Shown here: positions 25,541-34,890 of the stretch, piece by piece | How the letters are laid out: each line of letters begins with the position of its first letter | Numbering within the stretch: position 1 is the first letter of the stretch | Assembly (NCBI RefSeq): GCF_002332425.1 | Contig: NZ_NRGS01000031.1 | Span: 16,976-80,975 of the forward strand | Origin: Brachybacterium alimentarium | GTDB taxonomy: Bacteria; Actinomycetota; Actinomycetes; Actinomycetales; Dermabacteraceae | Reading direction: 5' to 3' | Length of the DNA stretch: 64,000 nt | The notes under the pieces: generated by a model | What the model was told of the DNA's origin: nothing | The model's database searches: none | The model's input: only the letters and a program-made list of their open reading frames with translations | Made by a program: the position numbers and the translations under genes

Positions 25541-25652
25541 ATCCGCCATCAGATGAAACGACGGAAGTCTGATGCTGGAGCTGTGCTATGCGGTCTATGC
25601 TTCCTCAGGCGCACAGGCACGGCCGGCCGGTGCCCGTACCCGGAGGAGCCCT

Positions 25653-27389
25653 GTGACCCTGCTGCGACTCGCGCTGAGATCCGTGAAGCCGTACTGGCTC
25701 TGGATCCTCCTGGTGGTGGTCTTCCAGACCGTCGGAGTGCTGGCGGCGCTGTACCTGCCCACGCTGAACGCGGACATCATCGACAAGGGCGTCGCGAAGG
25801 CGGACGTGCCGGTGATCTGGGATCTGGGCAAGATCATGCTGGTCATCTCCCTGGGCAACATCGTGGCGCTGGTCGCTGCGAACTTCTTCGCCGCGCGCTC
25901 GGCGATGCGGGTCGGCAAGGATCTGCGCACCACGGTGTTCTCGAAGGTGTCCTCGTTCTCGCCGCGCGAGCTCAGCGAATTCGGCACTCCGTCTCTGATC
26001 ACGCGCTCCACGAACGACGTCCAGCAGGTCCAGATGCTGGTGTTCTTCTCCCTGAACATGCTGGTGCAGGCACCGGTGACGGGGATCGGCGGCGTGGTGC
26101 TGGCGCTGCGCGTGGAGCCGGGCATGGCCTGGCTGATCGCCGTGATGGTGCCGATCATGCTGGTCGCCGTCGGCATCCTCATCGCTCGGGCGGCACCGCT
26201 GTTCAAACAGATGCAGGGGAAGATCGACGACATCAACGGGGTGCTGCGCGAGCAGATCACCGGCATCCGCGTGCTGCGCGCCTTCGTGCGCGAGGATCGC
26301 GAGCGTGAGCGCTACGGCGTGGTCAACGACCAGCTCACCGACCTCAACCGTCGCATCGGCCTGCTGATGATCCTCATCAACCCGATCATCATGTTCATCC
26401 TCAACGTCTCCAGCGTGATGGTGCTGCTGGTGGCGGCGCCGCGCATCGACTCCGGCCAGATGGAGGTCGGCTCGATCACCGCGTTCATCGCGTACCTCAT
26501 GCAGATCCTCATCGCGGTCATGATGGCGACGTTCATGACGATGATGATCCCGCGTGCGATGGTCTCCGCCGAGCGCATCTCCGCGGTGCTCGACACCGAG
26601 ACCAGCGTCGTCCAGCGCACCGACGGCGTCCGCGAGATCGAGGGGCCGATCGAGCTGACCTTCGAGGACGTCTCCTTCACCTATCCCGGGGCGGAGCGCC
26701 CGGTGCTCCAGGGGATCTCCTTCTCCGCGCGCGCCGGCCAGACCGTCGCGATCATCGGCGGCACCGGCGCCGGCAAGACGACCCTGATCAACCTCGTGCC
26801 GCGCCTGATGGACGCGAGCGAGGGCCGGGTGCTGCTGAACGGTCACGACGTGCGCGACCTCGACGCCCGGGTGCTCTGGGAGCGCGTGGGCCTGGTCCCG
26901 CAGCGTCCCTATCTGTTCTCCGGCACCGTCGCGAGCAACCTGCGATTCGGGAATCCGTCGGCCGACGAGCAGGAGCTGTGGCATGCGCTGACGGTCGCGC
27001 AGGGCCGCGACTTCGTCGCCTCGATGCCCACCGAGCTCGAGTCGCCGATCGCGCAGGGCGGCACGAACGTCTCCGGCGGTCAGCGCCAGCGGCTGTGCAT
27101 CGCCCGCGCGCTCGCCGCGACGCCGTCGCTGTACCTGTTCGACGACTCCTTCAGCGCGCTGGACCTCACCACGGACGCCAAGCTGCGGGCGGCGCTCGCG
27201 CCGGAGACCCGCGACGCCCTCGTGCTCATCGTCGCCCAGCGCGTCACGACCATCACCAACGCCGATCTGATCCTCGTGCTCGACAACGGGCGCATCGTGG
27301 ATCAGGGCACCCACTCCGAGCTGCTCGAGACCTCGGAGACGTACCAGGAGATCGTCCGCTCGCAGGGCGTCGAGGAGGAGGTGGCCTGA
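25653..27389 (+). CDS. ABC exporter half-transporter with degenerate ATP site (second system)
   Basis: 578 aa from GTG 25653, which has GGAGGAG five to six bases upstream. Six membrane helices (~10-300) precede the ATP-binding domain: Walker A GGTGAGKTT (~369), signature VSGGQRQRLCIARAL (~473), Walker B LYLFDDSFSALD with Asp instead of the catalytic Glu (~495), and VAQRVTT where the H-loop His is Gln (~527). Like the exporter at 17022, this is the non-catalytic half of a heterodimer. Its stop TGA shares a base with the next start (TGATG). Related pairs in mycobacteria (Rv1272c/Rv1273c type) are assigned to lipid or drug export; the substrate here is unknown. Confidence 0.92.
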   Translation: MTLLRLALRSVKPYWLWILLVVVFQTVGVLAALYLPTLNADIIDKGVAKADVPVIWDLGKIMLVISLGNIVALVAANFFAARSAMRVGKDLRTTVFSKVSSFSPRELSEFGTPSLITRSTNDVQQVQMLVFFSLNMLVQAPVTGIGGVVLALRVEPGMAWLIAVMVPIMLVAVGILIARAAPLFKQMQGKIDDINGVLREQITGIRVLRAFVREDRERERYGVVNDQLTDLNRRIGLLMILINPIIMFILNVSSVMVLLVAAPRIDSGQMEVGSITAFIAYLMQILIAVMMATFMTMMIPRAMVSAERISAVLDTETSVVQRTDGVREIEGPIELTFEDVSFTYPGAERPVLQGISFSARAGQTVAIIGGTGAGKTTLINLVPRLMDASEGRVLLNGHDVRDLDARVLWERVGLVPQRPYLFSGTVASNLRFGNPSADEQELWHALTVAQGRDFVASMPTELESPIAQGGTNVSGGQRQRLCIARALAATPSLYLFDDSFSALDLTTDAKLRAALAPETRDALVLIVAQRVTTITNADLILVLDNGRIVDQGTHSELLETSETYQEIVRSQGVEEEVA

Positions 27390-29569
27390 TGACTTCCTCC
27401 GAGAAGAAGCAGGAGCCCGCAGGCGACCCGCCCGCAGGGGACGCGCCCGCAGGGGACGCGCCCGCAGGCGACGAGGCGCAGGCGGCCGACGAGATCGCGA
27501 GCGAGAAGGACGCCGAGCGCGGCCTGCGGCCCGGTCAGAGCGCCAAGAACTTCTGGCCCTCGACCAAGCGCCTGGTGCGCGAGATCGGCCCCGAGGCCAA
27601 GTACCTGGTCCTCGCGGTCCTGATCGGGATGGTCTCGGTCGCGCTCAGCGTCGTCGGCCCCAAGATCCTGGGCCGCGCCACGGACATCATCTTCACCGGC
27701 TTGATCTCCAAGAACCTCCCGGCCGGAGCGGATCCGGCAGACGTCATCGAGCAGATGCGCGCCGCCGGCGAGGGGAAGATGGCGGATCTCCTGTCCGGGA
27801 TGCGCCTGACCCCCGGTGAGGGCATCGACTTCGCCGCCCTGCACCAGACCCTCGCGCTGGCCGTGGCCCTGTTCGTGGGCGCCGCGCTGCTGATGTGGCT
27901 GCAGGGGGTGGCCCTGAACCGGATCATCGTGCGCATGGTCTATCGCCTGCGCCGCGATGTGGAGGAGAAGCTGCACCGGCTGCCGCTGGCGTACTTCGAC
28001 CGGATGAAGCGCGGGGAGATCCTCTCGCGCGTCACCAACGACATCGACAACATCCAGAACACCCTGATGAACACCGTGACGGGTCTGGTGAACTCGATCC
28101 TCACGGTGATCGGCGTGCTCGTCATGATGCTCACCATCTCCTGGCAGCTCTCGCTCATCGCGCTCGCCGTGATCCCCGTGGTCGTGCTGCTCACGGCCGT
28201 GGTGGGCTCCAAGGCGCAGAAGCTGTTCGCCCAGCAGTGGGACGCCACGGGCGTGATGAACTCCGAGGTGGAGGAGGCCTACACCGGGCACAGCCTGGTG
28301 ACCGTCTTCGGCCGCCGTGAGCAGATCGCCGAGCGTTTCGAGGAGCGCAACGAGAAGCTGTTCAGGGCCACCTTCGGCGCGCAGTTCGTCTCCTCGCTGA
28401 TCATGCCGATGATGATGTTCGTGGGGAACCTCAGCTACGTCGTCGTGGCGATCGTGGGCGGCCTGCGGATCGTCTCCGGCCAGCTCACGCTCGGTGACGT
28501 GCAGGCGTTCATCCAGTACTCCCGCCAGTTCACCCAGCCGCTCAGCCAGATCGCGTCGATGGCCACCATGCTGCAGTCCGGCGTGGCCAGCGCCGAGCGG
28601 GTCTTCGAGCTGCTGGACGCCGGGGAGCAGGAGCCCGAGACCACGGTGGACACCGCCGCTGCGGGTATCCGCGAGGGGCGCGTCGAGTTCGAGCACGTGC
28701 GCTTCTCCTACACCCCGGAGCGCGAGCTGATCCGTGACCTGTCGCTGGTGGCCGATCCGGGCCACACGGTCGCGATCGTGGGGCCGACGGGCGCCGGCAA
28801 GACCACCCTGGTGAACCTCGTGATGCGGTTCTACGAGGTCGACGGCGGCCGGATCACGGTCGACGGGATCGACATCCGCGACCTCACCCGCGCCCAGTTG
28901 CGCCAGCGCACCGGCATGGTCCTCCAGGACACCTGGCTGTTCAAGGGGACCCTCCGGGAGAACATCCGCTACGGGCGCCTGGACGCGTCCGACGAGGAGG
29001 TCCTCGAGGCCGCCCGCGCCACCCACGTCGACGACTTCGCCCGGCAGCTGCCCGACGGCTACGACACGATCGTGGACGACGACGAGTCCTCGCTCTCGGC
29101 CGGCGAGAAGCAGCTGATGACCATCGCGCGCGCTTTCCTCGCCAAGCCCAGCCTGCTGATCCTCGACGAGGCCACCTCGAGCGTGGACACCCGCACCGAG
29201 GTGCTGGTGCAGAACGCGATGAACCGCCTGCGCGAGGGGCGCACCTCCTTCGTGATCGCCCACCGTCTCTCCACGATCCGCGACGCGGACCTGATTCTCG
29301 TCATGGAGGACGGCGACATCGTCGAGCAGGGCGACCATGACGAGCTGATCGCGCAGGACGGCGCGTACGCACGGCTGTACCGCTCGCAGTTCGAGGGTGC
29401 CGCCGTGGACCTCGACGCCCAGGAGGAGGTCGCCGCGCTCGGCGAGGAGCCCACCGCGCAGGACGACGTGCTCGCGGCGCAGGACGGTGTGGTCGCCGCC
29501 CAGGACGGCGGGCTTCGCGCGCCCGACGGCGAGACCCCGACCACCACCGGGCCGATGAGGCTCGGGTGA
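27389..29569 (+). CDS. ABC exporter half-transporter, catalytic partner (second system)
   Basis: 726 aa. A soluble N-terminus includes a four-unit AGDxP repeat encoded by 15-bp repeats (27419-27475). Six membrane helices follow, with a ~60-residue insert rich in E/G/A between the first two (ISKNLPAGADPADVIEQMRA). The ATP-binding domain has intact Walker A GPTGAGKTT (~465), Walker B LLILDEATSSVD with Glu (~592) and H-loop IAHRLST (~623), but its signature is LSAGEKQ (~569). It complements the upstream subunit in the same way as the pair at 17022/19430. A GAGGAGGAG stretch before the overlapping start is the likely ribosome site. Confidence 0.93.
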   Translation: MTSSEKKQEPAGDPPAGDAPAGDAPAGDEAQAADEIASEKDAERGLRPGQSAKNFWPSTKRLVREIGPEAKYLVLAVLIGMVSVALSVVGPKILGRATDIIFTGLISKNLPAGADPADVIEQMRAAGEGKMADLLSGMRLTPGEGIDFAALHQTLALAVALFVGAALLMWLQGVALNRIIVRMVYRLRRDVEEKLHRLPLAYFDRMKRGEILSRVTNDIDNIQNTLMNTVTGLVNSILTVIGVLVMMLTISWQLSLIALAVIPVVVLLTAVVGSKAQKLFAQQWDATGVMNSEVEEAYTGHSLVTVFGRREQIAERFEERNEKLFRATFGAQFVSSLIMPMMMFVGNLSYVVVAIVGGLRIVSGQLTLGDVQAFIQYSRQFTQPLSQIASMATMLQSGVASAERVFELLDAGEQEPETTVDTAAAGIREGRVEFEHVRFSYTPERELIRDLSLVADPGHTVAIVGPTGAGKTTLVNLVMRFYEVDGGRITVDGIDIRDLTRAQLRQRTGMVLQDTWLFKGTLRENIRYGRLDASDEEVLEAARATHVDDFARQLPDGYDTIVDDDESSLSAGEKQLMTIARAFLAKPSLLILDEATSSVDTRTEVLVQNAMNRLREGRTSFVIAHRLSTIRDADLILVMEDGDIVEQGDHDELIAQDGAYARLYRSQFEGAAVDLDAQEEVAALGEEPTAQDDVLAAQDGVVAAQDGGLRAPDGETPTTTGPMRLG

Positions 29570-29663
29570 CGTCGCAGGAGGGCGGTGGCCGTGCGCGGCG
29601 CCCCGTGCACGGCACGCGCGAGACCTGCGCCGACGCCGCCTCGGTGAACCACGCGACATCGGT

Positions 29664-29698
29664 TTGTTTTCATGCATGGCCATGAATACTATTCACGC
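29664..29698 (+). promoter_or_regulatory. Sigma70-type leaderless promoter of the amino-acid ABC operon
   Basis: TTGTTT (29664-29669), a 17-bp spacer, TACTAT (29687-29692) and six bases lead to GTG at 29699. The region is the most AT-rich point of the neighbourhood and there is no ribosome site, so the predicted transcript begins at the start codon. Confidence 0.75.
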
Positions 29699-30631
29699 GT
29701 GACTTCACCTCGTCCCCGGCGGCGCACCCTGTTGCGCGCGTTGCCGCTCGCCCTCGGCGGTGCCGCGCTGACGCCTGCGCTCGCCGCGTGCACCGACGCG
29801 TCCGTCCGTCTGGACGCCGACTCCAACGCCATCCCCGTCGTCGACTTCGACGCCATCCAGGAGCAGTCCGACATCGCCGCCCTGGTTCCGGAGGAGATCC
29901 GCGAGCGCGGCGAGCTGGTCAACGGCGCTGCCCTGAACTACGCCCCCGGGGAGTTCCTGGGCTCCGACGGGGTGGCCGTCGGCTATGACATCGACATCCT
30001 GGCTGCGGTCGGCAAGGTGCTGGGGCTGACCACCCGCACCGAATCCGCGGTGTTCGCGCAGATCATCCCGTCGATCGGCGCGAAGTACGACGTCGGGATC
30101 TCGAGCTTCACCATCAACCCCGAGCGCCTCGAGCAGGTCTCGATGGTCTCCTACTTCGCCGCCGGGATGTCCTACGCGGTGAAGACCGGGAACCCCTATG
30201 GGATCACCCCGCCGGACCTCTGCGGCACCCGCGTGGCCCACCAGGTGGGCACCTACATGGACGACGTCGTCGTCGAGCGCGACCAGGAGTGCCGGGACGC
30301 CGGCGGCCAGGGCATCGTCGACCAGCCCTATGTGGGTAACGCCGACGCCGCGACTGCGGTGGCCGGCGGCAAGGCCGACGTGCTGATCGGCGACTCGCCC
30401 GTCGTCGCCTACGCCGTGGACCGTTCGCGCGGCACCCTCGAGGAGGTCGGGGACATCGAGGACGCGGCCCTGAACGGCCTCGTCGTCGCCAAGGACCAGC
30501 CGGAGCTGGCCGAGGCGATCCGCGCGGCGGTGCAGCACCTGATCGACTCCGGCGCCCTCCGCGAGATCCTCGCGGCGTGGGGCAACGAGAACGGCATGAT
30601 CGAGACCTCGGAAGTGGACCCGCAGCAGTGA
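29699..30631 (+). CDS. Polar amino-acid ABC transporter substrate-binding lipoprotein
   Basis: 310-aa family 3 solute-binding protein. The signal peptide starts MTSPRPRRRTLLRAL (twin-Arg-like) and ends in lipobox LAAC with Cys31, so it is anchored to the outer face of the membrane. The mature part has two lobes with GVAVGYDIDILAAVGKVLGL, FTINPERLEQVSMVSYFAAG, and LCGTRVAHQVGTY, typical of polar/acidic amino-acid binders such as GluB/EhuB. GTG 29699 is chosen because the signal peptide begins there and a promoter -10 is six bases upstream; ATG 29672 would lie inside the promoter. The next gene overlaps by GTGA. Confidence 0.92.
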   Translation: MTSPRPRRRTLLRALPLALGGAALTPALAACTDASVRLDADSNAIPVVDFDAIQEQSDIAALVPEEIRERGELVNGAALNYAPGEFLGSDGVAVGYDIDILAAVGKVLGLTTRTESAVFAQIIPSIGAKYDVGISSFTINPERLEQVSMVSYFAAGMSYAVKTGNPYGITPPDLCGTRVAHQVGTYMDDVVVERDQECRDAGGQGIVDQPYVGNADAATAVAGGKADVLIGDSPVVAYAVDRSRGTLEEVGDIEDAALNGLVVAKDQPELAEAIRAAVQHLIDSGALREILAAWGNENGMIETSEVDPQQ

Positions 30632-31617
30632 GCACACAGACCCCCGCCCCCGTGCCGGCCGCCGCCGGTCGTCGTGCCGAGGATCCGATCCCGCACCGGA
30701 TCCGGGCCAAGGCCAGCCCGCGTCCCGGCACCTGGATCAGCGCTGTGGTGGTCGTGCTGGTCGTCCTCGGACTGATCAACTTCCTCATCACGAACCCGGT
30801 GTTCGACTGGGCGACCGTGGCGACCTACATCCTGGACGTCAAGGTGGTCCAGGGCGTCGGCTGGACGCTGCTGATCACCGTGCTGTCGATGGTGCTCGGC
30901 ACGGTCGTCGCCCTCACCGCCGCGATCATGCGGCGCAGCGAGAACCCGGTGCTGCGCGGCGTCTCCTGGGCGTACATCTTCGTCTTCCGCGGCACCCCGG
31001 TGTACACCCAGCTGGTGTTCTGGGGCCTGTTCACGGTGATCGTCCCGAAGATCGCGCTCGGGATCCCGTTCGGCCCCGAATGGTTCTCCTTCTCCACCCG
31101 TGACTACTTCCCGGCGTTCTGGGCGGCCGTGGTGGGTCTGGGCCTGAACGAGGGCGCCTACCTCGCCGAGATCTTCCGTTCGGGCCTGAACTCCGTGGAC
31201 AAGGGCCAGACCGAGGCCTCCAAGGCCCTCGGCATGAGCAACGGCAAGATCCTGCGGCGGATCATCATCCCGCAGGCCATGCGCGTGATCGTGCCGCCGC
31301 TGGGCAACGAGACCATCGGCATGCTGAAGACCACGTCGCTGGTGCTCGCGGTGCCCTTCACCCTCGACCTGACCTTCGCCACCAACGCGATCGCGAACAA
31401 GCTCTACGCCCCGATCCCGCTGCTCATCGTCGCCGCGATCTGGTATCTCGCGATCACCAGCGTGCTGATGGTGGGCCAGTACTTCCTGGAGCGGTATTTC
31501 GGCCGCGGCTTCGACGACCGTCCCGGCGGCGTCGGCCCTGCCAAGCGCTCCCGCCAGTCGGCCGTGAACCGCGCCGGCACGACCCCCAAGGACTCGCTCC
31601 CGGAGGTGGAGCTCTGA
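30628..31617 (+). CDS. Polar amino-acid ABC transporter permease
   Basis: 329-aa HisM/GlnP-type permease with about five to six membrane helices after a basic cytoplasmic N-terminus. The EAA loop that binds the ATPase is [20 protein letters not shown]. Other family marks are [17 protein letters not shown] and [23 protein letters not shown] 30628 overlaps the stop of the binding-protein gene by 4 nt, and its own stop shares a base with the ATPase start. Only one permease is present, so the channel is probably a homodimer. The ~55-residue tail after the last helix is Arg/Pro-rich. Confidence 0.93.
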   Translation: MSTQTPAPVPAAAGRRAEDPIPHRIRAKASPRPGTWISAVVVVLVVLGLINFLITNPVFDWATVATYILDVKVVQGVGWTLLITVLSMVLGTVVALTAAIMRRSENPVLRGVSWAYIFVFRGTPVYTQLVFWGLFTVIVPKIALGIPFGPEWFSFSTRDYFPAFWAAVVGLGLNEGAYLAEIFRSGLNSVDKGQTEASKALGMSNGKILRRIIIPQAMRVIVPPLGNETIGMLKTTSLVLAVPFTLDLTFATNAIANKLYAPIPLLIVAAIWYLAITSVLMVGQYFLERYFGRGFDDRPGGVGPAKRSRQSAVNRAGTTPKDSLPEVEL

Positions 31618-32504
31618 TGACTCACGCCGCCACTCCTGCGCCCACCCCCGATTCTGCGCCCACCCCAGACCCTGCAGCCGTCCCCGGTGCTGCGCCCGTC
31701 CCTGATCCCGGATCCGACGCTGCAGCCGGTGCCGCGGCGCCCCTCATCGAGCTCGAGGGCGTGCACAAGGCCTTCGGCGACCTGCACGTGCTCAAGAACT
31801 GCGACCTCTCCGTCGCCGCCGGTGAGGTCACCGTGCTGATCGGTCCCTCCGGCTCCGGCAAGTCCACGCTGCTGCGCTGCATCAACCAGCTCGAGGAGCC
31901 GACGGCCGGGCGGGTGCGCATCGCCGGGGTCACCCAGGGATACGCCGAGAAGCCTCTGGCCGACGGCCGCTGGCAGAAGCTCCCCAGCACCCAGATCGCC
32001 CACCAGCGCTCGCGCATCGGCATGGTGTTCCAGCGCTTCCACCTGTTCCCGCACATGACGGCGCTACAGAACATCATGGAGGCGCCGATCCAGGTGCTCG
32101 GACGCTCCGCCGCGGAGGCCGAGAAGTCCGCTCTGTCCCTGCTGGAGCGCGTGGGCCTCGCCGACCGGGCCGACCACTACCCCTCGGAGCTCTCCGGCGG
32201 CCAGCAGCAGCGCGTCGCGATCGCCCGCGCCCTGGCCATGGACCCCGAGCTGATGCTCTTCGACGAGCCCACTTCGGCGCTGGACCCGGAGCTCGTCGCC
32301 GAGGTCCTCGCCGTGCTCAAGGAGCTCGCCGAGGGCGGTATGACCATGATCGTGGTGACCCACGAGATGGGCTTCGCCCGCGAGGTCGCGGACCAGGTCG
32401 TGTTCATGGACGACGGCATGATCCTCGAGCAGGGGACTCCCGACCAGCTCATCGAGCAGCCGCGGTCCGAGCGTCTCAAGGGCTTCCTCGCCTCGGTGCT
32501 CTGA
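31617..32504 (+). CDS. Polar amino-acid ABC transporter ATP-binding protein
   Basis: 295-aa ATPase energising the uptake system. After a ~45-residue Pro/Ala/Asp repeat-like extension ([16 protein letters not shown]), the domain has Walker [10 protein letters not shown] (~78-86), Q-loop [14 protein letters not shown], signature [15 protein letters not shown], Walker [13 protein letters not shown] and switch [15 protein letters not shown] ~20-residue insert ([20 protein letters not shown]) before the Q-loop is common in actinobacterial EhuA/GluA-type proteins. The start overlaps the permease stop (TGATG). It is the last gene of the operon, followed by a perfect palindrome that probably terminates transcription. 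Confidence 0.94.
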   Translation: MTHAATPAPTPDSAPTPDPAAVPGAAPVPDPGSDAAAGAAAPLIELEGVHKAFGDLHVLKNCDLSVAAGEVTVLIGPSGSGKSTLLRCINQLEEPTAGRVRIAGVTQGYAEKPLADGRWQKLPSTQIAHQRSRIGMVFQRFHLFPHMTALQNIMEAPIQVLGRSAAEAEKSALSLLERVGLADRADHYPSELSGGQQQRVAIARALAMDPELMLFDEPTSALDPELVAEVLAVLKELAEGGMTMIVVTHEMGFAREVADQVVFMDDGMILEQGTPDQLIEQPRSERLKGFLASVL

Positions 32505-32515
32505 GCCGTATTGCT

Positions 32516-32533
32516 CAGAGCGCCGGCGCTCTG
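32516..32533 (+). terminator. Perfect 18-bp palindrome after the ABC operon
   Basis: CAGAGCGCCGGCGCTCTG begins 11 bases after the ATPase stop codon. It can fold into a tight GC hairpin but has no T-tract, as is common for actinobacterial intrinsic terminators. Confidence 0.45.
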
Positions 32534-32575
32534 GGCCCCGGTGCTCTGGGTCGTTTCGGTCGGGCAGGTTTGGTC

Positions 32576-32605
32576 GGGGCCGACGGGGCCGACGGGGCCG
32601 ACGGG
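32576..32605. repeat. 9-bp tandem array (ggggccgac x3+)
   Basis: Three perfect copies and flanking variants lie in the 197-bp spacer between the convergent ABC operon and the CobW-type gene; similar units recur to about 32650. Confidence 0.85.
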
Positions 32606-32701
32606 GCTGCCTGCGCCTCCAGGACCGACGGGGCCGACGGTATCGACGTGGCCGCCAGGCGCGCCGGCGTCGCCGGGGCCGACGGTGTCGGCGGGTGCAC
32701 G

Positions 32702-33754
32702 TCAGCCCCTCGAGCGGTCGCTGAGCCTCAGGCGACGGTCGAGCCGGCGCAGGCCGTCGGCCGTCGCCGTGCCTGATTCCCGCAGCGCAGCGGTCAGGCG
32801 GGAGTGCACGGACGTGGTGTCGAGGTGCGGCCCGATCGCCACCAGCCCGTCCTCTCCGCCCGGAGAGCAGGGGGCGAGGTGGAGGTGGCGGCCCACCAGC
32901 TGGGCCGCGCAGTGACGGTCGCCCTCGGGGGCCCGCACGGTGATCGTGCCCTTGAGCCGGTACACCCCGGCCGGCGGATCCTCGAGCAGGTCCAGCACCG
33001 CTCCCGGTTCCACGGGCCCGGCGGCGTGGACGGTCACGACGTCCGCATGGACGTGGTCGTGGTGCGCGCGCTCCTCGCGGTCCTGACGCGTGATCTCGGC
33101 GAGGGGGAGCTGGCCGTCGGGTTCCTCGCGGTGAGCGATGTCGGCCACGAGCGCGGGATCGATGGTGCCGTGGGGAGCCTCGAGGATAGGCGCCGCCGGT
33201 TGGCGCAGCCGGATCCGCGCAGTGATCTCCTCCACCCGTGAACGGTGCTGCTCCGGCGGGAGCAGCGCCGTCTTCGTGATCACCACCAGGGACGCGGCGG
33301 CGAAACGCGCCGGGGGCTCGCCCCGTGTCCCGCTGGGGCCGACGGGGTCCACCGTGTCGAGATACGAGCAGGCGTCGACCACCTCGATCACGCCGCCGGG
33401 CCGGATCCGGTGTGCGGAAGCCTCGCCGATCAGCCGCGCCACCGCCAGCGGCTCGGCGACCCCGCTCGCTTCGACCAGGATGGCGTCGAGCTGCAGGGAG
33501 GGATGCGAGAGCTTCTCCAGCGCTTCGTCGAGCCCGCCGCTGTCAGGGAGGCAGCACAGGCACCCTCCGGAGATCGATGCGGCCTCGTCGACCTGCCCCG
33601 TGATCAGCGCCGCATCGACGTCGATCGAACCGAAGTCGTTGATGACCACCCCGAAGCGCGCGCCGGGAGCGCGCAGCACCGAGTTCAGCACCGTGGTCTT
33701 GCCGGCGCCCAGATAGCCGGTCAGGGCGATGGTGGGGATCACGGTGGGACTCAC
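32702..33754 (-). CDS. CobW/COG0523-family GTPase metallochaperone
   Basis: 350 aa from GTG 33754, which has AGGA about 8-10 bases upstream. The G3E GTPase domain has Walker A GYLGAGKT (13-20), the metal-binding CxCC in GGCLCC (~63-68), and VEASGVAEP (switch). A His-rich segment, HHDHVHAD (~250), connects to a CobW C-terminal domain. COG0523 proteins deliver zinc or other metals to enzymes, and in actinobacteria they are often induced by zinc starvation under Zur. The upstream region fits that (see 33781). The open frame continues another 58 codons upstream but is Arg/Pro-rich and lies before the promoter, so it is rejected. Confidence 0.88.
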   Translation of the reverse strand: MSPTVIPTIALTGYLGAGKTTVLNSVLRAPGARFGVVINDFGSIDVDAALITGQVDEAASISGGCLCCLPDSGGLDEALEKLSHPSLQLDAILVEASGVAEPLAVARLIGEASAHRIRPGGVIEVVDACSYLDTVDPVGPSGTRGEPPARFAAASLVVITKTALLPPEQHRSRVEEITARIRLRQPAAPILEAPHGTIDPALVADIAHREEPDGQLPLAEITRQDREERAHHDHVHADVVTVHAAGPVEPGAVLDLLEDPPAGVYRLKGTITVRAPEGDRHCAAQLVGRHLHLAPCSPGGEDGLVAIGPHLDTTSVHSRLTAALRESGTATADGLRRLDRRLRLSDRSRG

Positions 33755-33780
33755 TCCGATTCCTGCTGATTCCTGCTTGT

Positions 33781-33800
33781 TGAGAGTCGTTCGCAGTATA
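33781..33800 (-). promoter_or_regulatory. CobW promoter with an imperfect palindrome at the start site
   Basis: On the minus strand a consensus-like -10 TATACT (33800-33795) is followed directly by TGCGAACGACTCTCA (33795-33781), whose ends pair as TGxGA-N5-TCxCA over the expected transcription start. A repressor site at this position would be typical for a Zur-controlled CobW gene; Zur is inference only. Confidence 0.45.
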
Positions 33801-33933
33801 AGGGGCTTCCCGAGCGGGCGCGATCTGGGACCGGGAACGCCCCGCCGCCTCGGGCCGCTCGCGGGCGCCCCGCCCACCTCTGGGGCTCGCGAGTGCCCGG
33901 CCACCCCAGGCCACCAGCGAACCCCCACTCTCC

Positions 33934-34725
33934 TCAGGCCGCGGGGATCTCGAACTCGCCGCGGAACTCGGGGACGGTGGTGTCCTCGCCGAGCACCTTC
34001 ATCTCGGGGCGCACATAGGCGCCGGTGAGGGTATCTCCGGTGGTCTCGACGTAGATCGGGATGTAGCCGGTGGCCTCGCCGTCGCGGCGCGGGGCGCCGT
34101 CGAAGTAGTCGTAGCCGGCAGCGGTCAGCTCGTCGTCGGCGCTCGCGGCGTAGTTGACCTCGTCGCCGTCGTCGTCGAGGACGAAGTCCGACTGGCTGAC
34201 CACTCCGCCATACACCTCACCAGGGGTGATGGCGACCTCGAGGTAGATCATCTCGCCATCGGGGTTGTCCGACGCGGCGTAGTACTCGGTCGGATTGCCG
34301 CGCAGCGCGGACACGACGGTGATCACGTCTCCGGTCTCCTCGTCGGTGAACTCGGTGCCGATGTCCACCGCGGCGGGCTCCTGGTCGGAGTCGGCACCGT
34401 CCTCCGTGGAGGAGCCCGGGACGTCGGCGTCGGTGTCGGCGTCGGCCGCGTCCGAGTCGGCTGCCGCGCCGTTCTCGGCCTCCGAGCCCTCCGCCCCCGC
34501 CGCGTCAGCCTCCGCCGCCTCTGCGTCGTCCGCCTCTGCGTCGGCACGGTCGTCGGCCGCATCGTCAGCGGCGTCGGCGCCGGAATCCTGCTCCGGCGCC
34601 TGTTCGTCGGCCTGCCCGGTGGGTTCGCGCTCGGCGTCGCTGTCCTCGGCGCCGCCGCAGGCGGTCAGTGCGAGGAGGGTGATGGCGGCGAGCGAGGCGC
34701 CGCGGGCGATGATGGTCCTGGACAT
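33934..34725 (-). CDS. Acidic-linker lipoprotein, DUF4352-like
   Basis: 263 aa from ATG 34725 with GAGGGG about seven bases upstream. The signal peptide ends in a lipobox LTAC with Cys23. Residues ~25-130 are an Ala/Asp/Glu-rich low-complexity linker. The C-terminal ~130 residues form a beta-rich domain (GTEFTDEETGDVITVVSALRG then MIYLEVAITPGEVYGG, and YIPIYVETTGDTL near the end). That resembles the DUF4352/telokin-like immunoglobulin fold of extracellular lipoproteins. The function is unknown. A TAGTGT -10 candidate at 34835-34830 would give a leader of about 100 nt. Confidence 0.8.
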   Translation of the reverse strand: MSRTIIARGASLAAITLLALTACGGAEDSDAEREPTGQADEQAPEQDSGADAADDAADDRADAEADDAEAAEADAAGAEGSEAENGAAADSDAADADTDADVPGSSTEDGADSDQEPAAVDIGTEFTDEETGDVITVVSALRGNPTEYYAASDNPDGEMIYLEVAITPGEVYGGVVSQSDFVLDDDGDEVNYAASADDELTAAGYDYFDGAPRRDGEATGYIPIYVETTGDTLTGAYVRPEMKVLGEDTTVPEFRGEFEIPAA

Positions 34726-34890
34726 GATGATCCCCTCGGGTCGATGCGGGATCGCGTCCGTCGCCATCCCCCAGGTCGATCCGCTCCGTGCGATCCGCTC
34801 GTGCGGAGCTGCTTCTCGACCTGGCGTCGACACTAGGGAACTTCCTCACCAGGGGCGATGGGGACAACTCCCCACCGCCCGGGCCCCATG

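Noticed and set aside
25142..25549. N-terminal extension of the DUF6318 protein by ~139 residues
   Set aside because: This stretch is encoded by the 32-bp minisatellite, reads as repeats of Arg/Gly/Pro in every frame, and precedes the signal/anchor helix.
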